64,000 bases of DNA, from positions 178,624,071 through 178,688,070 of the forward strand of contig OZ020611.1 of NCBI GenBank assembly GCA_963971575.1, given 5' to 3'. The notes beneath the pieces are model-generated. The model worked only from the letters and a program-made list of their open reading frames with translations, had not been told where the DNA came from and made no database searches. The stretch comes from Liopterus haemorrhoidalis. Taxonomy: Eukaryota; Arthropoda; Insecta; Coleoptera; Dytiscidae. Each line of letters starts with the position of its first letter. Position 1 is the stretch's first letter. Made by a program: the position numbers and the translations under genes. Shown one piece after another: positions 32,375 through 45,082 of the stretch.

Positions 32375-33475
32375 AACTATAGAGGCATAAGTCTTCTTAA
32401 CACTACATATAAGGTATTGTCAAACCTATTGTTACGGAGACTACAGCCATATGCAGAAAAAGGTATGAGTCAGTATCAAGCGGGTTTTCGAGCGGGCAAT
32501 TCAACCACCGATCAAGTCTTCAACAGTTAATGGAAAAAGCATACGAGTACGGAATTGATTTGCATAAGATATTCGAAGATTTAAAAACGGCATATGACAG
32601 TATCAGACAACCCTCGGTATGGCAAGCGATGATTAACTTATTAAAGGTCCCAAAAAAACTAAGAATCCTGATCACGGAAACAATAATTGGCACCTCCTAC
32701 AAAACTACAATAGGGCCCTGCAAGACTTATACCATTTCCAGTAATATTGGCCTAAGACAAGGAGACGCATTTTCGACTAAACTCTTCAACATGGTGCTAG
32801 ACACCATCATGAGAAAAAATCCGATCCAACAAGATCACTACCTATTCAACAACCGAAGCCAAGTGCTGGGCTATGCAGATGTTCTCCTCATAATAAGCAC
32901 ATCCGAAAGAAATGTTGTCGAAGCCTATACCTCACTAAAGGAAACAGCAGAAGCAGAAAGGCTTGTGATAAACACAGAAGACGAAGTACCTCAGGGCATC
33001 GAGAACACCGCAAAAAGGATGCCCACCAGTAATCGCAGAACTGCAAATAGAATCCGTAACAGGCTCTAAATACCTCGGAAACACCGTTAATAGCAACAGC
33101 AACATCACGGAAGAAATAACTTTAAGAATCCTTTCCGCGAACAAAGCCTACTGTGCCCTTAACAGTCAGCTCAGATCACGATTGCTATCCCGACACAAAA
33201 ATAAGATTATACAAGACCCGTCTTCGGCCCATACTCACATATGGAAGTGAATCTTAGACACTTACAAAAGAACAAGAACGCCGGCTGAAAATCTTTGAAC
33301 GTAAAATTTTACGGAAAATTTTCGGTCCTGTCCAAGAGGATAGAATATGGATAATCTGACGAAATGATGAGCTGCGCGACCTTTATAATGAACCGGATAT
33401 GATTGGCTTCATAAAAAGCTCCAGAATACATGGGATCGGACACATCATCTGAATGCCCAACAACATGCCAGTGTA
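32375..33475 (+). pseudogene. RTE/CR1-like LINE RT fragment with mutated YADD box
   Basis: Open pieces read SNYRGISLLNTTYKVLSNLL then QYQAGFRAGNSTTDQVF (stop at about 32528), and then 32530-33069: FEDLKTAYDSI, IGLRQGDAFSTKLFNMVLDT and GYADVLLIIS, where the usual second Asp of YADD is Val (codon about 32881-32883). After a frame change comes the C-terminal region around 33240-33450 (TYGSE, RLKIFERKILRKIFGP, IGFIKSSRIHGIGHII). It is old and catalytically dead. The endonuclease region is absent. The clade is tentative. Confidence 0.75.
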
Positions 33476-33729
33476 ATAACATACATCCTCATTTATGTAT
33501 CCCATACTTTGTGGAAGAAAAGGGGGTCCGAGGATTTACTTCCGGGTTCTCCACCGGAAGAAAATGTTTAGGAAACGTATTAAAATAATAGCATTTTTTA
33601 CTTATTAATATCATCACAACTGGTTTTTTCAGTGACCGCCTACATGCGTTCTCACGTGCAGTGCGAAGAAATATTAGTTTTAATTTCTAGTTTACCGTGC
33701 CGCCTTATACAAAGTAATTTATTTTTGCG

Positions 33730-33732
<3 letters not shown>

Positions 33733-33811
<79 letters not shown>
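33733..33811. repeat. TA microsatellite, about 39 repeats
   Basis: An uninterrupted alternating TA run of about 78 bp. Both strands are open across it (Tyr-Ile repeats) only because TA repeats contain no in-frame stop; it is not coding. Confidence 0.95.
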
Positions 33812-33814
<3 letters not shown>

Positions 33815-33935
33815 AATATTTTTGGTATGGTGGGACAAAAAGTTATATACATGTCAAATTTCAATTCTCTAGATCCAGCAATTTGACCACAATTTCTACT
33901 GAACGGACTCATGAGTGATACATAAGGATTTCTTA
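33815..33935. repeat. dispersed repeat family A, fragment
   Basis: CATGTCAAATTTCAATTCTC, TTTGACCACAATTTCTACTG and ACTCATGAGTGATACATAAG parallel 37280-37380. Confidence 0.6.
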
Positions 33936-34050
33936 ATCAAACCTACGATTAAAATAAAAAAAAAAAAATCACAGAGAACATGGGAATATCCATATTATAT
34001 TAATTTCAATACTGATCTTACTAATTTAATTTCAATAAAAGATAGTCTAT

Positions 34051-34563
34051 AGCGTGTTCTACATTATACAATTCTCGTAAAATTTTTATACTTATTTCTT
34101 TGAATAGAACTTGTACTAGAAATAAATCAGTGAAATTGTACAGTGTAGAACACTTTATGTAGTCAAGGTCAACTTTATTCAAAACTAGATTTGGACAAAC
34201 TTTTCTTTTGGAAGATATTTTCAAGTTCAAAAACAGTACCAACATTAAAATTACGCTTGTAAATATTTTGTATTACCACGTGTTTAATAGTGTTTAGTTG
34301 ATCATTGGTTTGAATAGGTGAATATATAAATTGTGTTTTGTACGTAAATCAGTAATTTTACAAACCTAATAGCTAGGTTGTAAACACTTGACAAGATAAG
34401 AATTATATATTTATGTTGGTACTTTAAATGAACTGAAACACGTGTAAGAATTTCATTCTCTACCAAAAAATTGAAAAATAAATTGTATTTAAACTTTGAC
34501 AACTTCTAGTTCAAAGAAAAAAGTTTAGAAAATTGACGAATAAACTATAATGTAGAACACGCT
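34051..34563. mobile_element. 513-bp MITE of family C
   Basis: The ends AGCGTGTTCTACATTATA (34051) and its complement (to 34563) form an 18-bp inverted pair with TA nearby on both sides. The interior repeats GTAGAACAC words and is non-coding. Confidence 0.75.
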
Positions 34564-34639
34564 TATATGTTGTACAACGCCGTGATTTTACGGTAAGATC
34601 ATTTTAAATTTCTTAAATTTTCATTTTACTGGCATTTAA

Positions 34640-34682
34640 GGGGGGCACGTGCCCCCAGTGCCCTCCTGAATAAGCCACTGAT
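34640..34682. repeat. hAT-type terminal fragment
   Basis: The complement begins CAGTGGCTTATTCAGGAGGG and includes a GGGGGCACGTGCCCCC palindrome. No partner end was found nearby. Confidence 0.45.
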
Positions 34683-36002
34683 TTTAAAAACTACAAATAT
34701 ACTTAGGCAATAAGGATGGAGAGCGTGAATTATTTTTTAAACCCACGATTGGAATAATCTGGTGCGGAAAGTGAGGTTATGTACCTTATTTTCTGCTTAA
34801 TTTACACTAATTTAACTAGTAAATCGCTCTTATTTGATCAATGTTGTGCGTTTTAAAAGTATTAAAAAAATTAAAAATATATAAAAAATAGATAAGTGCT
34901 TAATTTGGATGTCTAAATAGGCCTTTAAAGTCATTTATAAACGAACTATAAATTTAAAAATGTATTAAACATATTTAAAGGTATTTAAAAATAAATTCCA
35001 ATAAGTGTTATTTCCATAGAAACCACTTTTACTGCCTACTTTGAGTATCCGTAAAATGTAACTGTATCAATAGAAGAAAAATTTAGTTTTTGTATCTCTT
35101 TTGTAATTTAAAAAATAAATTGATTGCCCATACTTAATAAAATGCCCCCGTATAAAGAAACATCTAGCTACAAGAAATCGCCATAGATGAAGACGAAGAA
35201 GACGGGTATTAAATATCTTAATGTTAAGATTAACAGACGCCAATAATTTTCAAAATAATGTTTATTTTAACGCCATTACAGACAAATATATTTCCCAGAC
35301 ACTCGCATTTGTGCTTTCTGTTGATCACATTCACTTTGATATCTACGAAATCCTTATATTGTGAAAATTCACACTACACATAAATTATTTATTTCTAATC
35401 TTTGCCACTAGTCACGAAAATTGAAATGATACGTTTTATTTTATTCAGTATTCTCGAAATTAAATGGTTTCTTAAATCCAATTTCAATTAACTTTAAATT
35501 AAAAGTTATACAAATTATAAAGAAACATTACAAATGCTACAGAAAACATTCCAGAGAAATGTAAATTATAAATAACAAAATTCAATTAAATTATTTTACA
35601 CAACTTCATTACAAATTAATATTTCTAATAATCAGAAACCTGTAAACTGCAAACTTTCTCAAATTAAAATTAGAACACGAACTGATACATTTACACGAAA
35701 CTGAAAAATACAGTAAACTGCGACGCTTAAACTAAAATATGACATATTATCTGCCGGAACACTATTTTACTTTTACTACTTGTTTGAAAAACTATAAATT
35801 ACTTTCGAGAATAGCGAAATGTTGAACTGAAACTGCTTTGTGATAAAAAGTTAGTTTAAAACAGTTAAATGGCCTCTTATCAGCAGATAATCAATATCTT
35901 TGTTTTAATTGTTATTGAAAAATATTAATTATGTTTGAACAAAAAATCAGATCGATGCGTGGAATAAAAACTTATCTAGTTTTTAATCTGAAGTATTCTA
36001 AA
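34683..36002. other. unannotated AT-rich stretch
   Basis: About 1.3 kb with no open frame, terminal repeat or known family recognised. Confidence 0.4.
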
Positions 36003-36085
36003 GTCTGTTCTAGATTATACTTTTCTCCTAAGCACTACGATTTTTCTGCGTACTATTAACGTGAAAAGTATAATACGAGACAAAA
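36003..36085. repeat. family C fragment
   Basis: AGTCTGTTCTAGATTATACT and GAAAAGTATAATACGAG resemble the family C ends at 13970 and 34051. No full unit is seen. Confidence 0.45.
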
Positions 36086-36419
36086 ACTTCCTTCAGACTT
36101 ACAGTGCTAGGCGACATCTAACAAAACTTTTGAAACTATCTCCAATCCAATTTTGTTCGACGTATGGATACTTTCTCAGACGTAACAACTTTGCGTTATT
36201 TTTATGCTATTCTGTTTTACTTTTTCTGACATTTATAATAATCCGGAATGACATCTGGTCTTGTAAAAACTACAACTAGATATTTGAGAAACTTTGACGG
36301 GCAAAAAAAAAAAAAAAACGACTAGCCCTACAATAAAACTTTCCTAAATTCGCAACTGAATTGTATAAAAAATTGTTTTACGCAAAATATTTTTTCATTA
36401 TTATTTGATTCACTTATCG

Positions 36420-36490
36420 CGTACCGTTAGCTCGACATTCGCGTACCGGTACCGGTACGCGTACCACAGATTGGGAACGTCTGATCTAAA
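36420..36490. repeat. hAT-like end with 22-bp perfect palindrome
   Basis: Positions 36440-36461 form a perfect palindrome around GTACCGGTACCGGTAC. The following GTACCACAGATTGGGAACGT, read in complement, resembles hAT MITE ends (TTCCCAATCTGTGGTACGCG). Confidence 0.55.
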
Positions 36491-36759
36491 GTAATTCAGA
36501 TAATAGGTTGAATCATAATGTATAATATCATAATAAAGTAACTGAACACCACTCACTACACTCTGCAGGATAGAGTGTGGTTGAACACCAAACTCGGTCC
36601 TCAGCTGTTAATTTTTTTTTTAATTATATTTTTTATTTTCAAAAAAAGACACTATCTTAGCCATAAATACAAAAAATCCGTAACATAATTAGCCATAATT
36701 TAGCCATGAATTAAAAAGTAATTAATTTTATCAAAAACACAAAAACTGCAATATTTTTC

Positions 36760-37412
36760 AAAAACGCCATCTGATCAAAATTTCCTCTCGTACTTTTCCG
36801 GCTCAGATCAATGTACATTACCGATATTTTTTTCAGAATCTTAGTTTAACCCATTTAGGTAAAAGGGGGCGGGACAAGAACTTTTTTGGCTAATATCGTA
36901 TCAGTATTTGGCTAAAATCGTATCTAATTTAAAAAAAAACGTTTCGTTCCTTAATCTACGTCCTAAGAGCTTTCTTTTGATTTAACACAATAAAGTTTTA
37001 GAAAATAATTTTTTTATTGACGACACAAAAAAATCGATTTTTTGGAAAAACTAATCTGATCAAAAATTCCTGTTGAACTATTCCAGTTCTCATCAATGTT
37101 CATTATGGAGATTTTTTTAAAGATTTTTATAACAATCCCTCTGGAAGATAGGGCTGGAGACAAAAGTTTTTTGATACATTTTTAGCGAAAATGTATATAT
37201 ATATATTAAATACATATTTGTTTATATTTATCTCGAGATGTGTTTTTTGAACTCTTAGTATTATAGTAGAATTGTATAAACATGCCAAATTTCAACTTTC
37301 TATGTTAAGCCGTTTGGCTACAATTTATACCGTACAGACAGATAGACAGACACATGAGTGACGTTATAAGGGTTTTTCGGTGTTCACACCTACAAAACCC
37401 TAAAAATCGCTA
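36760..37412. repeat. dispersed repeat family A, longest copy
   Basis: Two parallel modules (CATCTGATCAAAATTTCCTC at 36770 and TAATCTGATCAAAAATTCCT at about 37050), then CATGCCAAATTTCAACTTTC, a GACAGATAGACAGACACATG run and the end CACCTACAAAACCCTAAAAA. At about 650 bp it is the most complete copy in the window. Confidence 0.75.
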
Positions 37413-38424
37413 AAATAACAGAAGGCTATACCAGATATTGTTTTCCAGAACTATTTCGAAGATTAGAGAAAGGCGTTGGCATAAGTGTATTAATGCCGAT
37501 GGAAATTACCTTAAGGCCGTCAATTTTACCATAGATGAATAAAGAATTAATTTTATGCTTTAAAAAAATACATTGCACGAGTTTGTTGATCATATAACTT
37601 AGGATCGTGCGGAACTAGATTTTGAATACTAGTGATTTATATCTACTGAGTGAGACTTTGAGATGGGAACCAATTGTTTTTAACACTGTAAATTGGGCTT
37701 TCTACGACAATTCACGTTAAATGTCAGATTTATTATGGTTTTACTGGAGCTTGATTTTTCAAATTGATCTTGAATCAATTACCTTGGCAACTGTATAATA
37801 TGCAATATAATATGACAATTCAATTAAAATTAACAGTCGAAACATAAACCGTCATATTTTGGGGAGACTAGCCAATATTAAAAAAATCATGCCATGTTAG
37901 AGACGTAGCCAGGTAACATTACTAATTAGTTCCAGACGATGCTAATGAATGAACTATACCTTGTACAACTAGATTTCATTTGTTTAATTTACGACATATC
38001 AAAATGAATTATAAATCTGTACAGATCAATCTTCCCAACTTTCAAATGTAAATATCCCCATAGAGTAAATTAAATTCGCACTTTTATAATTGAGACGTTA
38101 TGCTAATTTCTAACAGAACTGTTTACATCTGCATAATATTCTCACTTATGCTAATACAACTCGTGTACTAAAGCTAAAATTGGTTAAAGTTATCCTTAGG
38201 TTTTCTTTACGAGTTCTACAAGTTCTATTTACAACACAACATTTGCTTTAAAAATGTATAAAATTTATTATAATGGTTTAGAAATTAGTTTATATGGCTA
38301 ATAAATATACCATATTAGTAGGTAGAATAAAAGTTTAATGGTTTCTAGTTTAATATAAGAGCGTGTATTGGTATTTGGAATTTATAATAGGGATTATGTA
38401 TTATATTATTGTTAATATACCAAT
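37413..38424. other. unannotated stretch
   Basis: AT-rich, no recognised element. Confidence 0.35.
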
Positions 38425-38550
38425 GTTTGTGAGCAAGCCTGTGGCCGCAAGCGCGAAACTGTTGCCATTTTAACGCTACCAAGGGTATGGACGTGTATTC
38501 AATTCCTGCCCATGTCAAATAATTTCTGTAAAAAATATTTATACAAATTG
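38425..38550 (+). repeat. tRNA-derived SINE-like head
   Basis: GTGAGCAAGCCTGTGGCCGC followed by GGGTATGGACGTGTATTCAA TTCCTGCCC has the spacing of tRNA-like A and B boxes. It is degenerate, with no folding support for a tRNA gene. Confidence 0.4.
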
Positions 38551-39532
38551 CAGGTTCTGCTTAGTCGTTCGCAACGGATTAAAGTCTGTTCAAGATAACT
38601 ATAAAATGACGTCACATTTGGTTTATTTACTTGCCAATGTTATAATGTAATTAACTAACATTCAAGCATTACTCAGTTGTTACATTTAGCTTTCATAGAT
38701 TGGTAGCCGTTTCCTACGTTGCCACATCTTCCTAAACAGCATTTCCCATGGTATTTCTGTTTCACACGTGGGCGAATGAGGTTAAGCTTCTATTTTATTT
38801 TGTATCAAATATTATTATAATAAAAATGACAAAAGCTCATAGCAGTTTCGCCCAAAGGATGGTTTTGTCTCTAACCAATTAGTTTTAATGATTAGTATAC
38901 ACTGAAATATTAGTTTTATTTTATTAGATTTGAACGATATTGAATATTATATTATATACATTGTATAATTCAAACCATAAACTTTGCCACACCCTTACTA
39001 ATGAGTCGCGCCACACCGGTTGGAAAACATTGTTCTATATCATAACTCACGTTAGCCCCTTAACTCCCTAGGAAATATATGTTTTCAATATCTTTTTAGT
39101 TGTGGTTAGATATAACTTAACTTGATTTAAATTTGTAAACAAATAACAACTGGCAACAGAGCATGTTTCTCAACTGTGACGTCATTTCATAGCTATCTTG
39201 AACATACTTTAAACTGTAGATGTCTTTCTGTGGACGCTAAAAAATGGACGTAATACTGACCGTATTACTCTTGAATGCACAAAGATTGACAATATGGTCA
39301 CGAAACCTGGAAACAGGAGGCCTAAGGCCAGTTCGAGCTGTCGCGCCAATGATAATGAAGTCCAATATATCATAATTTGTAATGAGAGAGTTTAGTCGTG
39401 AGCTTTTCACCGTCGTGCTCCGGTAAGAAAGGGTACAAACAGAGACAAATATGTAGAGCCGGGTTTTTAACTAAGGTTCATGGATGCTCTGGTGCTCCAA
39501 AGATGAATTCAAATGGTTCGCTCAAAACAACA
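38551..39532. other. unannotated; hAT-type end near 38998-39033
   Basis: The complement at 39033 reads CAATGTTTTCCAACCGGTGT GGCGCGACTC, like a hAT end. The rest is unrecognised. Confidence 0.3.
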
Positions 39533-39704
39533 CAATAAAACCTGCTAATGTGACCACCTGCGTAAGGTGGTCAATTGCTTTGGTGGTCACTTTTTGATGA
39601 TCCCTGCAAAATAACAAGTACACCCCTCTTTCTGCATAAAGTGACCACCTGACTAAGTTTAACACTTTGAGCTGATCGGTGGTCACTTTAGCCCGGTTTT
39701 ACTG
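39533..39704. mobile_element. 172-bp pogo-like MITE
   Basis: Ends CAATAAAACCTGCTAATGTG and, in complement from 39704, CAGTAAAACCGGGCTAAAGT are inverted copies. TA follows the right end. Repeated GTGGTCAC/GTGACCAC words fill the interior. It resembles Tigger/pogo-type MITEs. Confidence 0.7.
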
Positions 39705-40229
39705 TATATAGAAATTATATTTTGTTATTAGATATTATTTTCCTTTCACTGTTTTTCTTTCTGTTGCCGTTTTCCCCCAGATAATAATATGATTACCAGA
39801 TACTTATATTGTATTAATCATTTAATATTACTTAAAACAATAGGGCATAGAAATGATACAAAATATGTATGTTTTGAAATTGTACAATTACTTGTAAGCT
39901 CTTTTACAATGAATGGCATAAAACATTTGCATATATTATTCTTTAAATGTAATACAAGATAAATAAACAGCAGTTTTATCCGTTGTTATCTCTTCTTATT
40001 AACCAAGATTTGTTTAACTGATTTTGGCGTGTAACTTAGCATTTATTTTGGTGCACGATTTGATTGAATTTATTCAGCCATCTTTGTCGCGTTATCACAG
40101 ACGCGACGAAATTATGCGAGAAGAGGCTTCAAAAATCAAATAAGATTTTTTTAATGATCTATGATACAAAATTTGATGCGACGTTTCAGAATTTCGTAGG
40201 TCTTCAGTACGAGATAACATTTTTTGCTG
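39705..40229. other. unannotated stretch
   Basis: No feature recognised. Confidence 0.3.
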
Positions 40230-40410
40230 TAATCGCAGGAAACTAAGGAACTTGAAAAACAGAAAATCATTTGATTAAAATTTAGTTTGCAAAAATAAAA
40301 AAATCGAAAAACTAGTCGCATTAAAAATCCCAAGTGTATTATTCCGATTTATACCAATGTTCATTACTCTGGTATTTTACACATTTTTAAATAAATCCCT
40401 CTAGAACAGT
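40230..40410. repeat. dispersed repeat family A, fragment
   Basis: ATTATTCCGATTTATACCAA TGTTCATTACTCTGG and AATAAATCCCTCTAGAACAG parallel 37075-37150. Confidence 0.6.
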
Positions 40411-40692
40411 CAATTTTTAAAGTACGGACACTGCATTTGGGTCATAATTTGTTTACATTTTGTCACTACAATTAAATATAATAGTTCTAGTAATTTAATT
40501 CTAGTCAATGTCATTTCGATAATTCAGGTTTCGGCATATTAGTAATATTCTAATGTGTAGAACTGAAACTATGATATGACATAAACAAACAATCATAATA
40601 CAGCAAGTTCACTTTACGATCAACGCTCAGGACATTTTCTAAAGGCTAAACCATAACGAAAAATCGAAATAACGTATAAACCTTGTATAGGA

Positions 40693-41130
40693 TTAGAATT
40701 AACGTAAAATTAATACTTAACATTAAATTTGTACATAGATATTAAGTAGTGTTCACAATGTAAATTAAGACACTGACAGTGTTTTATCGGTAAATTTCTA
40801 TCGATTTCTACTTTATCATTCCATATTTGACAGCTGTTTATATTTGCTAATGAGGTTTTGAATGTTTCATAGTTTTGAAAAGAATTAAAATAGAGGGAAA
40901 TTTTATATCTTTGCTCATAGAAATTAGAAATATATGTATAAAAACAGAAAAATATGGTCATAGAAATTTTCAAGTCAAGACAAATGATTACTGCTCATGC
41001 GTCAGTTATAAATTAACGTAAGGGTTTTTAGTTAGCAAACTCTTAATTTTAATTTATATGTATAAATATTAATTTAGAATGTGAACGAAAACGTACAGTT
41101 ACGAATAACAAACATTTACGTTAATTCTAA
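40693..41130. mobile_element. possible MITE with 16-bp inverted ends
   Basis: TTAGAATTAACGTAAA (40693-40708) is the exact complement of 41115-41130. The AT-rich interior has no ORF of note. AT-rich ends make chance harder to exclude. Confidence 0.4.
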
Positions 41131-41539
41131 TTTCTAATTTCGAGGTTCTGAACGCAGCATTAACGATCATTTTAACACTCCATAAGTAACCAAACGAATG
41201 GGTCTTCATTCACGAGACGGTTTTACTGAGAAGGTTTGTAATTGGTATTAGCGCGTTATAATAAAATAGGGCTTAATGGGATAGCGATAACGGAGGCTTT
41301 TGTAAGTTTGCATATATAGGATCTTTATCAGACGTCCCGATATGGCCAAGGTACTCATACTGTTTATTCATTACTTCTGAAATTCCGAAAGATCCCTTTT
41401 TCATATTTATCCCGGTTTCATATTTTCAAAAAAAAAGTATATTGCACCTAACGTCATTTAACGTGTTTTTTACACTTCATAGTCGACTTGCGGATATATT
41501 AAATAATTCATATTTGAAAGGAACATAGCAGTTTACCAT
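41131..41539. other. unannotated stretch
   Basis: No feature recognised. Confidence 0.3.
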
Positions 41540-41881
41540 GGGATTTTAAGAAGAAAGTGCGGATATTGGCTCTTCGGTACATTTTCGAGCAAAAATACAA
41601 GAAAAAAAGTTGTTTCAAAAAATCTAGTTTTTACTTTTCAAAAGTCTAAATATGATGCTATAGAATGTCTGTAATACTAGATATTTGGTCAATAAATCGT
41701 CAAAATAATAGCTGTGAAACATAAAACAAAATGATGGTGAGACAATATCTTGACGAAGAATTTTCCGATGTATGGATTGGTAGAAATGGATCAATTTACT
41801 GGCCAGCACGGTCTTTTATGGGGATATATTTAAAATCAAAAGTTTACAGTGTTAAAAATTTTTCAGATTTAGATTCATAAA

Positions 41882-42795
41882 CCCTTTGCACTCCGTTGTC
41901 GCCGATAATGCGACATTTAAAATATGAACTTTAAATCCACTGTCGCTGCTACGGCGACACGCTTGTTTTGCTTATTTGAGCGCTTTTGTATAACCTGATA
42001 CGTGTGTTTATCTTAACACTTAAACGTCCGGCGATAATTTGCGAATTTTAAGAATTTGTCTTTTTAATGAAAAATCAGTGTAATAAAATTTACGATTGTC
42101 TCGGAAATACTATGCTTAGATGTTTAATAGACTATAAAAAAATTATGACGCATTCCTATGATTCATTTGATGTAAATACCGGAGTAGCAAGAATATCGAG
42201 TTGATACGAAATACGATGCATTAATTAAGCCCGCTTTAGACGATCATAATTTTGTTAACAAATCCCTTCACAAATTCATTAATATGCTTGTTTACAAAAT
42301 TTTATAAACGTAAAAATATCTATATCACACGATTAACATTCTGATATTGGAAAGTTAGTTAAAAATTTTGGCGCACAGCAACAAAGGCTATTTGCGCCTA
42401 ACGCAGTCCATCTAAACGACTACACTACATATTAAAAATAATAAATTAGACAATAAATAAATAAATAAATAAAATCATTAAAAATACGCATACTCAATAA
42501 AAGAAATCATGCACGGACAAATACAAATAAATAATATAAAAAGCCTGTTCGAAAAAATGAACAGACGCAGGGTGATGGTAAGAGGCTGTAAAGGGGCCAA
42601 TTACCATCGAATACCATCGGTTAAATAAGGCAAATAAAACAATGATATTAAAAAGATGAAAGGTACTAATTATGAACAAAATTGTAAAATTAATGATGTA
42701 GAAGATGAACTTGATTTTGTTTTGCACGCAGATGATTTAAGTGAAATGCTAGTTATTTGTATACTATATGAGTCACTAGGCTGGAGTGCAAAGGG
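41882..42795. mobile_element. piggyBac-like non-autonomous element
   Basis: Left end CCCTTTGCACTCCG and right end GGAGTGCAAAGGG are a 13-bp inverted pair. The right end is followed by TTAA (42796-42799); the left is preceded by TAAA, one change from TTAA. Ends starting CCC and a TTAA target fit the piggyBac superfamily. I see no transposase. Confidence 0.65.
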
Positions 42796-43050
42796 TTAAA
42801 AGGCAGAATATCTTTAGATTGTTCTAAGATATCGTGTTATCCACTATCCAATGTTCGGCATTCTTTTTATGATAGATTAGTTTAATGTTTGGCAGGGAAT
42901 GGAGAGAACTTTTTTTAACATTTAATATAATATAATATCAGTATAATAAAAAAATCTTTTGTTTCAATTTATGTGATTTATTTGTCATTATCTTTAAAAA
43001 AAAGGATACTTTATTTTTTTGTGCACAGTTGATATTCTGAATAGAACTAC

Positions 43051-43455
43051 AGGCTATTCCAAACGTTTAGGCGGAACTAAATGGGAATTTCGTTCTTTTG
43101 GGTTGTCACGAGAAGGAACCTTGCTTGGGTCATTTCATATTTAACATTTGGTATGTGAAAATTTAAAAATCCAACGTGAAACCATGGAAACGAATGACTT
43201 ATGTTAAAAATAAAATAATTTTTACAAATATTTTAATAACAAAAAAATAAATAAATGGGAAATTTGTTTTAAGAATGACACAAAAAATCAAAATATAAAG
43301 AAAATGACATTTTAAAATGATATTAACCTTAATCAAAAATTGTTTATTATAAGTATGATTTACAAAGTTTAAACAAAACGGCCAAAAAGAACGATTCAAA
43401 CGATGAAAGTAACTAGATTAGAAAATCTAGACCCGCTAATCGTTTGGAATAGCCT
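43051..43455. mobile_element. 405-bp MITE
   Basis: A 15-bp perfect inverted pair, AGGCTATTCCAAACG at 43051 and its complement ending 43455. TA is present next to both ends within 1-2 bases. The interior is AT-rich without a gene. Confidence 0.7.
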
Positions 43456-43782
43456 ATACATTAAAATTTTGTTTTATGTTTTATTTCAAGACCTATCTGA
43501 ATATTGACGAAAACATCATATTTTATTTTCCAAATATCTACTGTTATAGATATTCTATGGCACCAAATTTAGACTTTTTAAAAATAAAAACTAATTTTAA
43601 ACAACTTTTTATTCTTATATTTTTGTTCTAAAATGTACAGAAGAGCCAATTTTCGCACTTATTTAAACTGCAATTTTCCGCGTTTCGTTGCACACACCCT
43701 ATATGAAATAAATAAATTGAAACTAAGTGTTTTTTTTTTTTTTTAGTTATAGAGGAAAGCATAATTTCACTTTTTTTTTCGT

Positions 43783-43945
43783 CTTTCATTTTTAGCATAC
43801 TCACAATAACAATGAAACTCTCCGAATTTATCTTTTTAAGTATCTCTCCAAAATTATAAAGAACCAATTAGAAATACTATACCTTTTCTAATTTGCATAC
43901 CACCTTTTGTTTAATAATATGTTTAACCTTTGCAATGTTAAAAAT
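43783..43945. repeat. direct repeat D, copy 1
   Basis: Shares TTTAGCATACTCACAATAAC, CTCCGAATTTATCTTTTTAA and CTAATTTGCATACCACCTTT in order with 48280-48435, at over 90% identity by eye. Class unknown. Confidence 0.8.
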
Positions 43946-45082
43946 TGTAATAATAAAAATTGTAATAATTGTAATTGTGAAAAAAATTATAATAAATAAA
44001 GATCCTCGAATGTAAATTGTTTGTTTAATTTTTATTTTATTTTATTTTCCTGGAAAGATGTTAAGCTTTATTATCGTTGAAAAAAAGTTTTATGGACCCC
44101 AAAACCATCACTTGCACCCCTGGAGCCCCTTTATATAGAACACCTGCCATGCTCGTTCGGTATTTTCAAAATCTGACCGCCTTAAGTTGGAATGATGACA
44201 AAGCAATTTTCTCAAAAATCTCAAATTAACCACGTAAAGTTGAAATTAAAAAAATATTGACAATTATTTCATCAATAAACATTCAAATATACGTTGTTTC
44301 CTTCATTAATCTCACCAGTAAAACACAAAAACAATATTTAGAATAAATTAAACTTGATAATTTAAAAAGAAAACGAAAACATTAAACACTATTTTTAAAA
44401 ACACTTCACAAATTTGTTTTAAACTCATTATTATTTACTATATTATTAAACATTTAAAAACTTCATTATTTTACAACATCTTCAATTTCACAATATGTCA
44501 AAGTTGAGCACGCCAGAATTTGTTCACAAACCAAAACTACAAATATATTCCGTAAGTGTGAGCGCCACTAGTGGTAAGCCATGACACTAGTGCACTTGGC
44601 TTATTTCTCCTCCCACTGTCACTATCCCAGCGTGTTAGAAAGTGTGTAATGAAAATGTTTAATGACATCATCAAATAAATAAAATCTTGAATAATAGATA
44701 TATGAAAATTTTATTGATAATACAAATGAAAGTTTTTTAATGCAAGTTTTCCAATATTATTTATGGAAATCTTTTAAGAATGGATTAGATCATAATAATT
44801 TATGCGCGATAGAATTTAGTGGGCGCGAATTAGATAAATTTATAAATCTGTTCAACTCAAATAATGCATCTTTTAAATTATTTTGCAATGATCTAGTACA
44901 GACGCGCACCCAGGATTTTTTCTTGGAGGGGCGTTTGTAAGACGAAATAATTTTACGGGGACATATAAATACAAAATGTACTGACAAAAACCAAAAAGGA
45001 CAAATAAGGTCCTCGCTTACAAAATATAAGTGAATAATAAAACGAAAAAGCTGATGAGGTCAAAAACTCAAGTGTTTTAGAG
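43946..45082. other. unannotated; MITE end near 44899
   Basis: CAGACGCGCACCCAGGATTT at about 44899 matches the ends of the MITEs at 52011 and 53530, with no partner. The remainder is AT-rich. Confidence 0.35.

Larger units (their letters stand above)
41540..43665. repeat. diverged long inverted pair enclosing two MITEs
   Basis: 41540-41710 and the complement of 43485-43665 share ordered blocks (GAAGAGCCAAT, AAACAACTTTTT, AGACTTTT, CCAAATATCTA), at perhaps 75% identity. Between them lie the piggyBac-like element (41882-42795) and a MITE (43051-43455). It may be a large ancient foldback element or two inverted copies of one repeat. Confidence 0.5.

Noticed and set aside
33632..33912. Open frames on both strands with Tyr-Ile repeats
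   Set aside because: They are created by the TA microsatellite, which has no stop codon in any frame.
43199..43399. 66-codon hydrophobic minus-strand frame as a small membrane protein
   Set aside because: Lies within a MITE and its Phe/Ile/Leu richness follows from AT composition.
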